From assembly GCA_963575745.1 (NCBI GenBank), contig CAUYUJ010000949.1, forward strand, positions 1-27,500: a stretch of 27,500 nucleotides of DNA, given 5' to 3'. This document shows, piece by piece, positions 8,763 through 18,818 of the stretch (the first letter of the stretch is position 1; each line of letters begins with the position of its first letter). Source of the DNA: Prorocentrum cordatum. Lineage: Eukaryota; Sar; Dinophyceae; Prorocentrales; Prorocentraceae. The notes under the pieces are model-generated. The model did no database searches. It was not told the origin of the DNA and worked only from the letters and a program-made list of their open reading frames with translations. A program made the translations under genes and the position numbers.

Positions 8763-10043
8763 GATTTCCTGCATCTGAAGCCCACCGGCAGCATCGGGCT
8801 CCTGACGGACGTGAACGAGCTCCTGGACGACGGGTCGTACAAGTACGCGGAGCCGCCGACGGTGGAGATCCAGCACGCCATCAGGGTCTTCTCTCAGATC
8901 CCCTGCGTCTTCGAACTGAAGGGCACAAAGCGCTTCGAGCCGGGGGACCCTCTGATCGCGTTCTGGGCTGCACGCGCGAGGGCAAGCGCTTCCCACCAGA
9001 GGTCTGGTCTGCCTGGGAGAAGACGTTGGCCTCTGACAACCACGGCGTCCTGGACCCACGGCACCAGCACGGGATTTTCCGGCTCGGCTACGGCATGGGC
9101 ATCTACTGGGAGACGCTGGCGAAGTGGATCAACACGCGCGCTCGTCGCGACGCGCGGCGCCTCGGCGCCCCCCTCGTCTTCCCGCAGGCCGTAGACGAGT
9201 GCGGCACGATTCAAGGCGACCCAGACGCAGGCCGGCGCCTCCTGAACGTCCCGAACATGCACAAGACGGGGGACATCCACGGCGCCTTACCGGCACACGT
9301 CGGCATGGAGGTCCGGTTCACGGCCGTGCAGGAGGAGCTGAAGAAGAAGTTGGGGCTCGTGCAGGAGCAACGGGCCACCATCGTGTCCTTCAAATTTCAC
9401 GCAGACGACGAGCGGGACTACGAGGAGTGCGCGCCGGGCCAGCTCTTCCGCCCCCGCTACCTACCGCAGGGAATCTGGCTGCAGGCGCACGGCTTCCAGG
9501 AGTCCCCGATCTACAAGGAGGTCGCCGAGGTGCTGCAGCAGGGCGCCGACGGCGCTGCCGACGACGCCGAGGCCGAAGCGCGGGCGAGGAGCTTGCTCAT
9601 GTTCAGGCCCAGCGAGCAGGAGCTCACGTGGCAAAGCTCGGGGGCGCACGCTGTGCGCCGCTCGGGTCACGTGGCAAAGCTCGGGGGCGCACGCTGTGCG
9701 CCGCTCGGGGTTCACCCTGCGCATGCGTCCTACCTGACCTCCACGCTGTCGCAGGGCCAGACGCTGCGCAAGGGCGTCACCATCGACTGCGCCAGGGATG
9801 AGGACGCTGGCCGCACGGGCATGTCGGACGAGATGTGGTGGCTGCACCTCTACGTCATGTTCGTCCGCGCCACGTGCATGCGGAACATGTTGATCCTGCG
9901 GCCGCCCGCGCGAGTTCCTGGAGCGCGGGCCGCCGGCGTCACTGCGGAAGGCGCTCCAGGAGTTCGACAAGAGAGCGGTGGGCTCCAGGGCTGAGGCGGA
10001 GCAGCTCGCGGCAGAGCTGGGCTTCGTGCTGCCACCCGCCTGA
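8763..10043 (+). pseudogene. PIF1-like SF1 helicase, C-terminal half, frameshifted
   Basis: Helicase-family sequence lacking the Walker A/B half. Recognisable in order: FELKGTKRFEPGDPLIAF (after-ATPase arm), REGKRFPPEVWSAWE, a GMEVRFTA...LGLVQEQRATIVSF block, motif V-like LTSTLSQGQTLRKGVTID, motif VI-like LYVMFVRAT, and a C-terminal tail ending LAAELGFVLPPA at stop 10041-10043. The frame changes at about 8964 (one base short) and at about 9908 (one extra base). A 43-bp tandem duplication at 9624-9709 replaces the frame with unrelated residues until sequence resembling the helicase resumes. The 5' side is cut by a tandem repeat. Such helicases are abundant, often repeat-associated, in dinoflagellate genomes. 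Base-calling errors could explain single-base shifts but not the duplication or the missing half. Confidence 0.65.
9624..9709 (+). repeat. 43-bp perfect tandem duplication
   Basis: Units 9624-9666 and 9667-9709 are identical, starting TCACGTGGCAAAG. 43 is not a multiple of three, so the duplication alone would break the helicase frame. Confidence 0.95.
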
Positions 10044-10320
10044 GCGCCGCGGCGCGCACCTGGAGGCCCGCGGGGTTGTCCCAACGGCTGGCTCCCGCGC
10101 CCCTGCGGCCTGCGAGGTTGTCCCAACGGCCTGGCCCGAAGGGTTGTCCCGACGGTTTCGCGATCTAGCCGTCGGCAAACGCGCGCGTGCTGGCCGACGC
10201 GGCGACGGCGCCGAGGAAAATCGAGTTGCTTGCCACGACCAGGGGGAACGGGAGGTGCACATGGAGAAGAGGCAGGAGGATGAGGAGGGAAGGGGCATGG
10301 GGGAGGGCGACGACGAGGAG
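10044..10320. other. Downstream flank of the helicase fragment
   Basis: No gene recognised. GGTTGTCCCRACGG occurs three times between about 10073 and 10158. Confidence 0.5.
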
Positions 10321-10332
10321 GTGGCGCGAGAG

Positions 10333-10460
10333 GAGGAGGAGGAGGAGGAGGAGGAGGAGGAGGAGAGGAGGAGGAGGAGGAGGAGGAGGAGGAGGAAGAG
10401 CAAGAGAAATAGAAGGAGGAAGAGAGGGCAGTGCAGAGGGCGAGAGGAGAGGATGTCCGC
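10333..10460 (+). repeat. GAG triplet array
   Basis: Interrupted (GAG)n, purine only over most of its length. Confidence 0.9.
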
Positions 10461-10514
10461 CAGGGGGAGGAGGAAAGGGCAAAGGGTAAGCTAAACAGGT
10501 TTTCATGCGGGGTC

Positions 10515-10620
10515 CTACCGTCGGAGTAATTTTCGTTTTCCCTCGTTTTGTCTCCAGTCCACCTCCACCGCAAAGCGAAGTCGAAACGAAGACGGCCCAC
10601 GAGATCGCCAAACACACCGT
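10515..10620 (-). repeat. Interspersed repeat family E, copy 2
   Basis: Reverse-oriented relative of 6985-7105. It abuts family A repeat sequence downstream on the plus strand. Confidence 0.6.
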
Positions 10621-10654
10621 TTGGGTCCGGCCCTGGATGGTGACCCAGATTATC

Positions 10655-10845
10655 CGGTGGGCCCAGACCCCCTCGCGCTGGCAAAAAATCACGACGGGGG
10701 GGGGTTCGCCATTCTCGGCTTCCGGGGGGCCCTTGCCAGACCTCGGGGCCGTCGAAAAGACGAGTCGGGGTGAGAAACCCGTCCCGGGGAAGGGGTCCAG
10801 ACCTCTGGGAGCCAACGCTGTGAAACAGTCACGATGTCGGGGGTC
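10655..10845 (+). repeat. Interspersed repeat family A, copy 2
   Basis: The left part (CCCAGACCCCCTCGCGCTGG and an A run) matches 27413-27450; the right part matches 1-143. It links the two partial copies at the window ends into one family. On the minus strand the A run reads as T-rich sequence ending CCAG, resembling an intron 3' end. Confidence 0.8.
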
Positions 10846-10859
10846 TGTGTGCGGGGGAA

Positions 10860-11269
10860 GGTGGGGGGGGAGGTGACGGCCGACAGCCTCACCTCTTCGC
10901 TCGGGGCAACCCCACGCGTGCCCGCGCACACCAGCACTGCGCACCCCCTTCAGGCCTGCGCCACCGACAAGGTCAGGTTCTCCCCAGGGGGGGGGGGGAC
11001 CCGATAGCCCGGGTTATCGCTGGACCCTCACAAAAAAAAAGCCTTGGACCGTGACCAAGACGTCGAGGACCTCGCCGACACCGATCCTGGCCGTGGTGAC
11101 CTTCTGGCCGTCGCCCCTTTCGCGAGGCTGGCCCACGAGTCGACGATGCCCCAGATGGACCACTGCCAAGGTCGGCACCGACGTCTCCACGCTCCGTCCT
11201 GGTCGTGACCCCCGCTTGCCTCCACACCAAAAACCGGGGCCGGCGGGCGCGGACCCGGGCACGGCGCGC
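10860..11269. other. Stretch with no confident feature
   Basis: Several frames are open on both strands. A minus-strand segment reading VTTARIGVGEVLDVLVTVQG (about 11047-11106) looks protein-like, but I recognise no family and cannot choose a frame. Confidence 0.4.
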
Positions 11270-11366
11270 TCAGATGGTGCGGTAGTCTGGCCACTCGGGC
11301 TTCGCGCCGTGCCCCCCCGACTTCGCCTTGCGGTCCACGTCGGTCAGGGGCTGCTCCGACCCCGCC
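11270..11366 (-). CDS. Possible terminal exon of an unidentified gene
   Basis: Minus-strand sequence CCGGCACAG|GGCGGGG could be an intron acceptor, followed by an open frame of about 32 codons with strong third-position GC, reading EQPLTDVDRKAKSGGHGAK then PEWPDYRTI and a TGA at 11270-11272. The charged, non-repetitive composition differs from the shadow frames around it. No family recognised, and no upstream exon found. Confidence 0.25.
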
Positions 11367-11669
11367 CTGTGCCGGGGGCGGCTGCTTTTTGCTTCCCCGG
11401 CGCGCGGCGGGGGGGGGCAGGCGGCAGGGGCGGAGCGCGCTGAGAGCCGAGGGCGGCTTCCCGGGCCCTCGTGGCCTCGGGTGCCCAGGTCGCCCCGGGC
11501 CCAGACCGCGGCCATCTGTCTTGCAGGGGAGCGCCAAGTCCCCAGGGAGCCAGGGATGCCGAGCGCGAGAGCAGGACTACCGGCGCTGTTTCGAGCAGGG
11601 CCGGCGGCTTGGCGCAGGAGCCAGCCAAATGCAGTTGTGAGCATCGTGGTTGTGAGTATCGTCTTCGGC

Positions 11670-12370
11670 GGAGCTCCCTATGGGGCCCCGAAACGTGTGA
11701 GTGGTGCGCCGAAATGGTGAATAGAAGGCACGCGGGCCCTGGCACTGGGGCCTCAGGTGGAGCTCCTTATGGGACCACGGAACGTGTAAGGGGTGCGCCG
11801 AAGTGGTGTGTAGAAGGTCTGCGGGCCCTGGTACTGCAACTAGCGTTGGGCTCCTTATGAGGCGACGAGACGCGTGAAGGGTGCGCTAGGATGGTGTGGA
11901 GAAGGCATGCGGGCGCAACCACTGGGGCTTTAGGAGGAGCTCCCTGTGGGCCCACGAAAGGTTTGAGGGGTGCGCCAGGATGGTGTGGAGAAGGCATGCG
12001 GGTCCTGGCACTGGGGCCTTAGGTGGAGCTGCCTTCGGGCCCACGAAACGTGTGAGGGGTCCGCCATAATGGTGTGGAGAAGGCATGCGGTCGCAACCAC
12101 TGGGGCCTTAGATGGAGTTCCCTACGGGGCCACGAAACGTGCCAGGGGTACGCCAGAATGGTGTGGAGAAGGCATGCAGGCGGAACCTCGGGAACCGTAG
12201 GTGGAGATCCCTACGGGGCCACGAAGCGTGCGAACTTAGGTGGAGCTCCCTATGGGGCCACGAATCGTGTGGGGGGTGCGCCGAGATGTTGTAGAGAATG
12301 CATGCGGGCGCAACCACTGTGTCCTTAGGCGGAGCTCCCTGTGGAGCCGCGAAATGTGTGAGGAATGTGC
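11670..12370 (+). repeat. Tandem array H1, ~89-bp unit, about 8 copies
   Basis: Unit starts (GGAGCTCCCTATGGGGCC) fall at 11670, 11759, about 11847, 11936, 12025, 12114, 12203, 12242 and 12331: mostly 89-bp periods, with one unit cut to 39 bp. Each unit contains ACGAAACGTGTGAGGGGTGC, GGTGTGGAGAAGGCATGCGG and CACTGGGGCCTTAGGT. 89 is not a multiple of three, and no frame stays coherent across units. Confidence 0.9.
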
Positions 12371-12503
12371 CGACGATGAGGACGCTGATGATGATGACGA
12401 TGATGACGACGATGAGGACACACGGAGGGCAGGAGAGGGGGAGGCAGGAGGGGAGGAAGGAGGAGGAGGAGGAGGAGGAGGAGGAGGAGGAGGAGGAGGA
12501 GGC
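12370..12503 (+). repeat. GAT and GAG purine-rich repeats after array H1
   Basis: GATGAYGA-type repeats to about 12420, then purine-rich sequence and (GGA)n to 12503. Confidence 0.9.
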
Positions 12504-12508
12504 CCCCC

Positions 12509-12621
12509 AGCCCCGGCTCTTTTCATGGCCAGATGCTGCGTCTTGAAGCGCAGGCTATCCGCCCACCAGCGGGAGGCGCTTGGTCTGCGCGCCTCCCTCG
12601 ATTCGTCGTCGGCGAGTCTCC
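12509..12621 (+). repeat. 113-bp duplicated segment M, copy 1
   Basis: Same 113-bp length as 12773-12885 with three substitutions and no indels by my reading. Confidence 0.9.
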
Positions 12622-12678
12622 GACGATGTGCTAGCTACTCAGACAGGAAAGGAAAAGGGCGGTGGAGGGGCAGAGGAT

Positions 12679-12762
12679 GGAAGCTTGAGCAAGGGCAACG
12701 GCTGCGGCTTTGCGACGGCCAAGACCTGCGGGGCACGAGCAAACACGTTTAGAAAACAAAGG
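12679..12762 (+). repeat. Repeat J, copy 1
   Basis: Starts GGAAGCTTGAGCAAGGGCAA and contains TGCGACGGCCAA-ACCTGC and GGGGCACGAGCAAACACGTT. Matches 18819-18902 in the same orientation. On the minus strand it reads CTAAACGTGTTTGCTCGTGC and CCCGCAG|G, like a branch point and acceptor. Confidence 0.85.
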
Positions 12763-12772
12763 CATGCTCCCT

Positions 12773-12885
12773 AGCCCCGGCTCTTTTCATGGCCAGATGC
12801 TGCGTCTTCAAGCGCAGGCTATCCGCCAACCAGCGGGAGGCGCTTGGTCTGCGCGCCTCCCTCGATTCGTCGCCGGCGAGTCTCC
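12773..12885 (+). repeat. 113-bp duplicated segment M, copy 2
   Basis: Direct-repeat partner of 12509-12621, 264 bp downstream. Both read MARCC-KRRLSA-QREALGL in one plus frame, but that frame continues into nothing recognisable. Confidence 0.9.
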
Positions 12886-12995
12886 ATTCTGCTGACTGGA
12901 TGCCTGGCATCAGAGAGAAAGAGAGACCTGCAAACAAAAAGGAAGCGGAGGAACAAGTGTGCAGGAACTGCAACACGTGTGTGCGCGTGGGCAGC

Positions 12996-12997
<2 letters not shown>

Positions 12998-13042
<45 letters not shown>

Positions 13043-13076
13043 CATACATACATACATACATACATACATACACATA
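12998..13076 (+). repeat. TA and CATA microsatellite
   Basis: (TA)n of about 19 units followed by (CATA)n of about 9 units, at the 3' edge of the minus-strand retroelement. Confidence 0.98.
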
Positions 13077-13098
13077 TTCTGAACGAGGACAGCTGCTA

Positions 13099-13790
13099 CT
13101 AAGTTACCAGGCGTGCACACCCAGCATATTCTATACTGCTGGTACTACTCAGGAGCCACTTAGCGAGGGCACGCGAGACGGGCTTTGGGCAAGGCTCAGC
13201 TAACTGGGCCCACTTCTTTCCACCTGGAGCGTTCCGCTGAAGCGTGATCTGCCCGAGTCCCGTGGCCGAACAGATACCACGTCTTCCCGAGAAGCGTTTT
13301 TCCAAGATCCAGGGGGCACGTCCACAGTTCCACACACAAGAACGACTCGATGTTCTCCATCGGGTCCCGTGCTGGCAATAGTCAGTACATATGTCTGTAC
13401 AAGAACGAAGCGATCGGAGATGGTCCTGGATGAACTCTTTCCACATGAGCGAGGTTAGGAGGTTCTCCATGATGGCGGGGACACCACATTTGAGGCACAG
13501 CATGATGATTTGCTGGCTATGTTTCAAGGTCACGTTTCCTATGTGCACCCGCTGCTTCGCTTTGTCTGTGAGCTCGCTTCGTCCATAGATGGAGATCCGA
13601 TCTCCGTGAAAGCCATGCGATGCATTCAACCAGGTGGAACATAAAGGAGCACGGAATACAACCCGAACGGCACGACTCGATGTCCATCTTTTGACAATTC
13701 TGATCAGTGCTGGATTCGTCATGTCGAAGGCGTCATCGTCGACGAGATCGAGGTACACGACTCCCCTACTCCCCTTGATTCTCAACCTCC
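13099..13790 (-). pseudogene. C5-cytosine-methylase-like domain, 5' truncated
   Basis: One open minus frame of about 228 codons, preceded in frame by a TGA with no good ATG. It resembles a domain common in dinoflagellate retroelements: VYLDLVDDDAFDMTNPALIR, then RVVFRAPLCSTWLNAS (position of the methylase Pro-Cys motif), HIGNVTLKHSQQI, CGVPAIMENLLTSLMWKEF (position of the Glu-Asn motif), YCQHGTRWR, GRRGICSATGLGQITL and KKWAQLAEPCPKPVSRALAK. The Cys is preceded by Leu rather than Pro. The SAM-binding N-terminal loop is not visible, so this is a fragment or a diverged non-catalytic domain. Confidence 0.5.
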
Positions 13791-13957
13791 TTGCTCACAC
13801 TCCTGCTTCCAAGGAAACAAATAGAAAAACACCTGCTTGCGTCTCCGACGACGCAGAGCTTCACGAAGAGCACGTTGGCATCTGCGAAGCAGAGCTGAAT
13901 GGGAAACGCGGTGAGTGGCTTGTCCAGTATCTCCCGCCGTCCACACGGCTCCTGTCA

Positions 13958-14590
13958 TCAAGGGGCCGCTGCCGTCAAGGTTGGGGGAGGCGCCAGCTGC
14001 GCCTTCCCTGAGATCACCTCGGCCAGCCGATCGCTCACCTGGTGCCCGTATGCGAGGATGCGCAGGGGGGCGGCGGCCAGCTCTGACAGGCACCTGGCAT
14101 GATTGGCGTACCTCATGCTGGACCGATCGGCGGCGTGCCTCAGACGATGCTGGATGTCCGCCAACGCCCGGTCACCCTCGGCTGCGTCGCAGCTGGCAGC
14201 CCCGTGGCGGACCTGATACGGGCGCGCGGATCGCGCCCCAAAGCGCGGAACAACGCCCGAAACTCCCGCCCGAACTCGTGGGCGCTCATGCTCCACACCT
14301 GACCCTGGGGGCCGGCCGCGTCCTTGAGCTGCTGCAAGCGACGTCCGATGGCCAAAGACATGCGCGTCGCGAGGGTGGCGCGTCTGCCCGCGGCCCAGGC
14401 GGCGGCGCCCCTTCATGGCGGCGAGGGCGGCCCCCATCCCCCCCTGGTCGCCGACCCCCGCCCTCGGGGGGAAGTGCCGGAGGGCGACGCGCAGGTCGTC
14501 GGCGCGGTCGCGGTTGTAGCCCGCGAAAAACAGCTCATCGAAGTAGAGAGGCGGCATGGCTTCCACCTGCTCGACTGCATGGTGGGTCAC
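13958..14590 (-). pseudogene. Tyrosine recombinase (YR) region of the retroelement
   Basis: N-terminal core-binding-like part: PLYFDELFFAGYNRDRADDL then RVALRHF. Then a frame-shifted middle (14361-14230) reads SAHEFGREFRALFRALG. C-terminal catalytic part: YQVRHGAASCD, DIQHRLRHAADRSSMRYANH then ARCLSEL. The Arg-His pair and the late Tyr (SSMRYANHAR) fit the R-H-x-x-R/Y scheme of tyrosine recombinases such as those of DIRS and Crypton elements. The first catalytic Arg region seems lost in the shifted middle, so no activity is expected. Confidence 0.6.
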
Positions 14591-15089
14591 CCCCCGCTCC
14601 TGGCACCCCTGGCGGAACTCGCCCCACTCGCGCTGGAAGTTCCTCCTGGCGCGGTGCCGAACCTTCTCGACTTGCAGCGCCGCGAAGCCCAGCTGCTACG
14701 CCGGCTCCTTCGTGAAGCCACGCACCCGCTGCCGGTGAGCTGCCCAGGCCTGCAACTTCGCTGCCGCCGAGATCCGCGCTGTCGATGGCACCTTCGCTGC
14801 TGCTCGACGAAGAAGAAGAGGCACTGCCACTCGAACTTCTGAACGTCGTCGACCCTGGCGTGCCACAGACGGAGCGAGGCTGCCAACACATGGGCCGCAC
14901 CGCCTGGGCGAGGGTCGTCGACAAGGAGGTCGCCGAGCCCGCGCAAGCCCGCCGCTGAGCTGTTGGCCTGGCCCAGGAGGAGGACCCCGTCAACTTGGGC
15001 CCGCAGGGCCTCGGAGGCCCCCCATTGCTTGAAGGCCTCAGAGTTGCAAGCATGCCCAAGATCGCCTCGCAGATCAGATACTTGAATCG

Positions 15090-15790
15090 ATGCCATGCGA
15101 GACGGGGCGCCCCCTGGCTTCCGCTCCGAGGGAACCCAGCGACCGATGAGAGTAGACCCTGAGAATCGAGACGGGGCTGCGAGCAGACGAAGCTGACGGT
15201 TAACCGTCACTAATCCTGATCTACCTTTTCCCATGGCCAAGACAAGGCCCAAGTTGTCGATCAGCATAAGGCGGCGGAGATGAAAGCGTCCGACTGCACG
15301 CAAGCGATGCCGGGCCCCCATCGGGGCCGCACGAGCCTCCAGGGCCACGATGTCCTCTGGCCGCCTGAAGCGCCCGCTGAAAAGAACCCTCCACGCCCGC
15401 TTGTCGCCGACCAGCTTTTCGGGCACTGAGGCGAAGTCCGCGGTGCCGCGACGGCGGCCGGCCACTGCCTGCGGGGGGGCGTCGGGGGCCTCGAAGCCGG
15501 GCGCGAGGTTGGCCAGCTGGTCAACCAGGTCGCCCGAGCCTTGGGCGGGAGGCACTCGAGGAGCCTGAAGCCCAAGTGCCGATGCCCGTGCCGAGATAGC
15601 CCAGCTGACGCCGCACCTCCACCGCGCGCTCTGGGCCATGGCAAGCTCCGCGGTCCTGGGCCCCTCTCAAGCTCCGTGGCTCCGAATTCCACGTGGCCCA
15701 GGAGACCTGCACCTGAAGCGTCGGAAGCAATCGCCCCCGGGTCGCCCAGGCGCCGGCAACTCGTGATCGCGAAGGGGGGAGAGCGGCCTG
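15090..15790 (-). pseudogene. RNase H region of the retroelement
   Basis: Starts with AIASDASGAGLLGHVEF (first catalytic Asp in DAS). After a frame change it reads RVLFSGRFRRPEDIVALEAR, RRLMLIDNLGLVLAMGKGRS (Asp-Asn in place of the usual D-N/D-S) and IGRWVPSERKPGGAPSR, which ends the domain. The spacing fits the short RNase H of DIRS/retroviral-type elements. Downstream (14850-15090) is linker sequence. Confidence 0.65.
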
Positions 15791-15869
15791 CCTGCCTGAT
15801 CTCCGTCTCCACCTCCGCCCGCAGCCGTCGCTCGGCGCCCCCCGCCTTCCGCGCAAAGATGCAGAACTG

Positions 15870-17150
15870 ATGCAAGAGACTCAACAGGCAACGGCGCAAC
15901 AGAGCACGCCAAATAAAATGACCCGAGAGACGCGACAGCTCGTCGCCGGTGGCCCAGCCGCGGTCGGCGATCCAGAGCAGGGCCAGACGGGTCTTCCAAA
16001 CTCGAGATGCCGACATTCTGATCGTAGCAGTCTTCTCCTCAAAAACCATTCTGTGCAAACCTGCTCGTCGCAGGGCTGACCGACGCCCTTGCAAGCGAGG
16101 CCGACGCTCTGCATCTCATCGACGATCTGCTCACAGGCAGCGACAGCAAGACTGGTGTCCTGACCCACGATCGCAACGTTATCCAGGTTTGCAGCCAGGT
16201 AGCGGTCGCGGATGAAAAACTCCTCAGGTCAACCGGCATCAAGCGCGCATTGTTCAAGGAGGCTCTGACAAAAATGAACTGACCGTGCTCATGAGGAGAA
16301 CTGCCAAAAAAGAGGATATCAGAGCGCCAGCTGCAAGGCCCCTGCCGCCCGCGCCCAGCGCCTGGACCAACTACTCCCTGTGCGCGGCTGGCAGCGCCAA
16401 GTGATCGCGCATGCCCGGGGCCAGCTCAATCCGGTAGACAGCGTTGCCCACGTCGGCCTGGGCAAGGTTGAGCTCGGCACCGCCGCCGACCTTAATGGTG
16501 CTCCAACCACACGCTGTAACCAACTGCGTGCGCGCTGGCTCGACAAACCGCGAGTTGATCCGCCGGGTGTCCAAAATCATTACGAGCCGCTCTCCGTCGG
16601 ACTTCCAGACGAAAAAAGACCCCCGCAGCGCGCGGGCGACCCTTGCCAGGCGTGACCAGGCAGAAGCTATGTCTATCGGCGATGGAGGCGGCGTGCCCAG
16701 CGCGATCCCGAACCAGGGCCTGGTCGGAGTAGGGCCTGATGTCCTCCACGTCGGCAGGGCGTTGACGCAGGGCGCGCTGCTGCCGGCGCACCCGTTGATC
16801 AAGCACGTCGCCCCTGAGCACGGCGTCAGGCTTGCAGCGCGCCTGGGGGCGGCGGGGAGACGCGCTGCGACTCCATGTCGCGGCCGGGCGCGACGCCGCA
16901 AAGCTCCCGATGGGCTTCCGCGGCGATGCACGGGGGAGACCCCGAACTGCTGATAACTTCGCGCAGATGACGCAGTTCCTCTGACTGCGCCGCTGAGACA
17001 CCTGACTCTGACTTTGGAGCCTGGGCGCCCGCCAGAAGGTCGAGGCTCTCGGAGGCCTCGCGCACCTAATTCTCCACGCGGCAACGCCGTCGAGCTCAAG
17101 ACCGAAAGGCGCGGCAGCAAGCCGCCACTGCGGGGGCGGCCGGGGCGCCA
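15870..17150 (-). pseudogene. Reverse transcriptase region of the retroelement
   Basis: Fingers/palm: SFFVWKSDGERLVMILDTRR then INSRF (from 16619 down), followed by motif A-like QADVGNAVYRIEL (about 16460-16420). After a frame change the active-site loop appears as AANLDNVAIVG (about 16200-16168), matching the Y-V-D-N form seen in DIRS-like RTs, then ACEQIVDEMQSVGLACKG. After another shift, RVWKTRLALLWIADRGWATG then LSGHFIWRALLRR gives the thumb/connection. At least three frames are used, so it is inactive. Upstream of 16620 the frame is unclear. Confidence 0.65.
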
Positions 17151-17197
17151 CGGGCGCCGCTCACAGGGAGCAGCTCCCGCGGCACGGGCACGACAGG

Positions 17198-18612
17198 TTA
17201 CCTGCCAGCCCAGGCCGCCCCAGGGCTGGAGGAGTAGCTGCCCTTGCCGTCGGCCTTCCCTCCAGCCGCCGCGCCTTGCAGCCGCTTGAGCTCGGCCGCC
17301 TGCTGCTGCACCTTCTTCTGCGGCTCCATCTTGCTGGATGCTGCAGCGCCTCCTCCACCGCCACCGCCGCCGCCCCCTCCGCGGGCGAGAGCCCTCTCCT
17401 CGCGCACCGTCCTCTTCATCTTGAGGATGGTAGCCTCGCGGTGGAGTTCTGAATTGATGTGGTCCTGTAGCACGGGGGAGACCATCAGCAAGCCTCTGGT
17501 CACCCCCGTGCCCAAATAGAGAAACTGATCGTCGAACAGCTCATCCTTCGACCGACCAAACACTCGATCCCGACGCCGCCACTCCGCCATCTGTGCACGG
17601 CGGGCCAGCAGCTCGTAGGCCGCGTGCTCGGATATGTTCCCTTGATCGAACACGATACCCGTCTCGAACATCCTCATCGCAAGGTCATGGTCCTGCACGC
17701 CCTCGACCCGAGGCTCTAAATGAGCTTCGTGCGCCCATTTGGTATGACGCACTCGAGGATGCTGATCTTGCTGCGACAAGAAATCTACGCACCACTTCAC
17801 CGTCCGAGGGCCCACGATGGGCCAACCACGCCATGGAGACTCCGTGAGCTGGCTCACGCCCTTGGAGAAAGGCAGGTGTCGCACCTGCTGGGAGCTGAGC
17901 ACGAAGGGCAGCAGCCTGGCATCGAGCTCGAAGTCGGAGCCTGGCGCTGAAGGATTCACTGCCGCTGCGGTGGTCAGCGACCCCCCGCGTCTAGCCAGGA
18001 CATAGTCACCCATCCGCACGAACGAGCCGACATTGATCGTACTCCACTTCAGTTTGTCTGTGCTGCCGTCCGTAGAGACCAGGCCGTGCCATTCCAGGGG
18101 GCCTAGGCCTGGAAGCTCGTCGGCACCCGTCTCGAAGTCACTCGGTGGAGCTGCTGTCCAAGCCGCGAGCGCGAGTGGCTGCTTGCCTCGCACTCGCCGG
18201 CCCCCGTCGGCCGTCACTGGCTGGTTCACCGACCCAGGAGGAGCTTGAACGAACTCCAGAGCCTCCGTCACTTCGAGCAGAGTCGGGTCCCACTCGTCGC
18301 AATACGCCGCACTCCGAGCTGACCGTCGCCTCTCCCCTGATTGCTGCCAGCCATCAGCCCGCCCTCGCTGTCGAAGGCCACGATCCCAATCGGCGAGCTT
18401 GGCCCGACCTCGAGGATGTGGGGGTATGTGTCCGGGTCGGGAGTCAGCGCGTACCAGATCTCTCCCGCTCTCTCCTGAGCTGCTGTGGCGACGATGTCGC
18501 CCTCGGCCTTCGCTTCGTCGGCGCCGCAAGGCTCGATCAGGATCCGGGTCTCCCACGATCCTCTCGAGTGCCACTGCACGGCCGCACGGCGTCCAGCTCT
18601 GAGAACAGACAT
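17198..18612 (-). pseudogene. Gag-like protein of the retroelement
   Basis: Begins with the ATG at 18610-18612 and reads RILIEPCGADEAKAEG then EIWYALTPDPDTYPHILEVG. It changes frame at about 18300, then continues CDEWDPTLLEVTEALEFVQA through RTVKWCVDFLSQQDQHPRVR, an HDLAMRMFETGIVFDQ helix region, a basic ILKMKRTVREERALA segment, a Gly run and a Lys/Gln-rich tail to the stop at 17198. This layout resembles the first ORF of dinoflagellate retroelements. No nucleic-acid-binding zinc knuckle is visible. The single-base shift near 18300 is the only break I see in this ORF. Confidence 0.55.
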
Positions 18613-18613
18613 G

Positions 18614-18720
18614 TCAGCAGAGGGCGAGCGAGCACCCGATCAGCAGTCCCAGACAGAAGACGAAGATAAGGACCAACCAAAGGTAATCTGAAATCTGGCT
18701 CTGAAAGATACACTGGCGGG
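18614..18720 (-). other. Short hydrophobic frame just upstream of the gag-like start
   Basis: Minus frame reading SQISDYLWLVLIFVFCLGLL then IGCSLALC and a TGA that overlaps the gag-like ATG region (TGACATG). It would form one membrane helix. It could be a diverged N-terminal leader of the retroelement protein or coincidence. Confidence 0.25.
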
Positions 18721-18818
18721 AAACTTCGACGACGGGCCCGAATGTGTTCAGTCCTGGGAGAAAGTTGGGGACGGAATACACAGCCTGCAGCATGCAGGTC
18801 TCTGGTGGTGGCCGCTTT

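Larger units (their letters stand above)
13099..18612 (-). mobile_element. Degraded tyrosine-recombinase (DIRS-like) retroelement
   Basis: Minus-strand order: gag-like (18612-17198), reverse transcriptase (about 17100-15900), RNase H (about 15780-15090), tyrosine recombinase (about 14590-13960), cytosine-methylase-like segment (13790-13099). RT/RNase H plus a tyrosine recombinase instead of a DDE integrase is the DIRS-group signature, and DIRS elements are known to carry methyltransferase domains too. Many frame changes show that this copy is dead. No terminal repeats of the DIRS inverted type were found by eye. The methylase-like part could be a separate insertion. Confidence 0.7.

Noticed and set aside
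11670-12370. CRISPR-like array
   Set aside because: Units are contiguous and similar over their full 89 bp, with no constant repeat separated by unique spacers.
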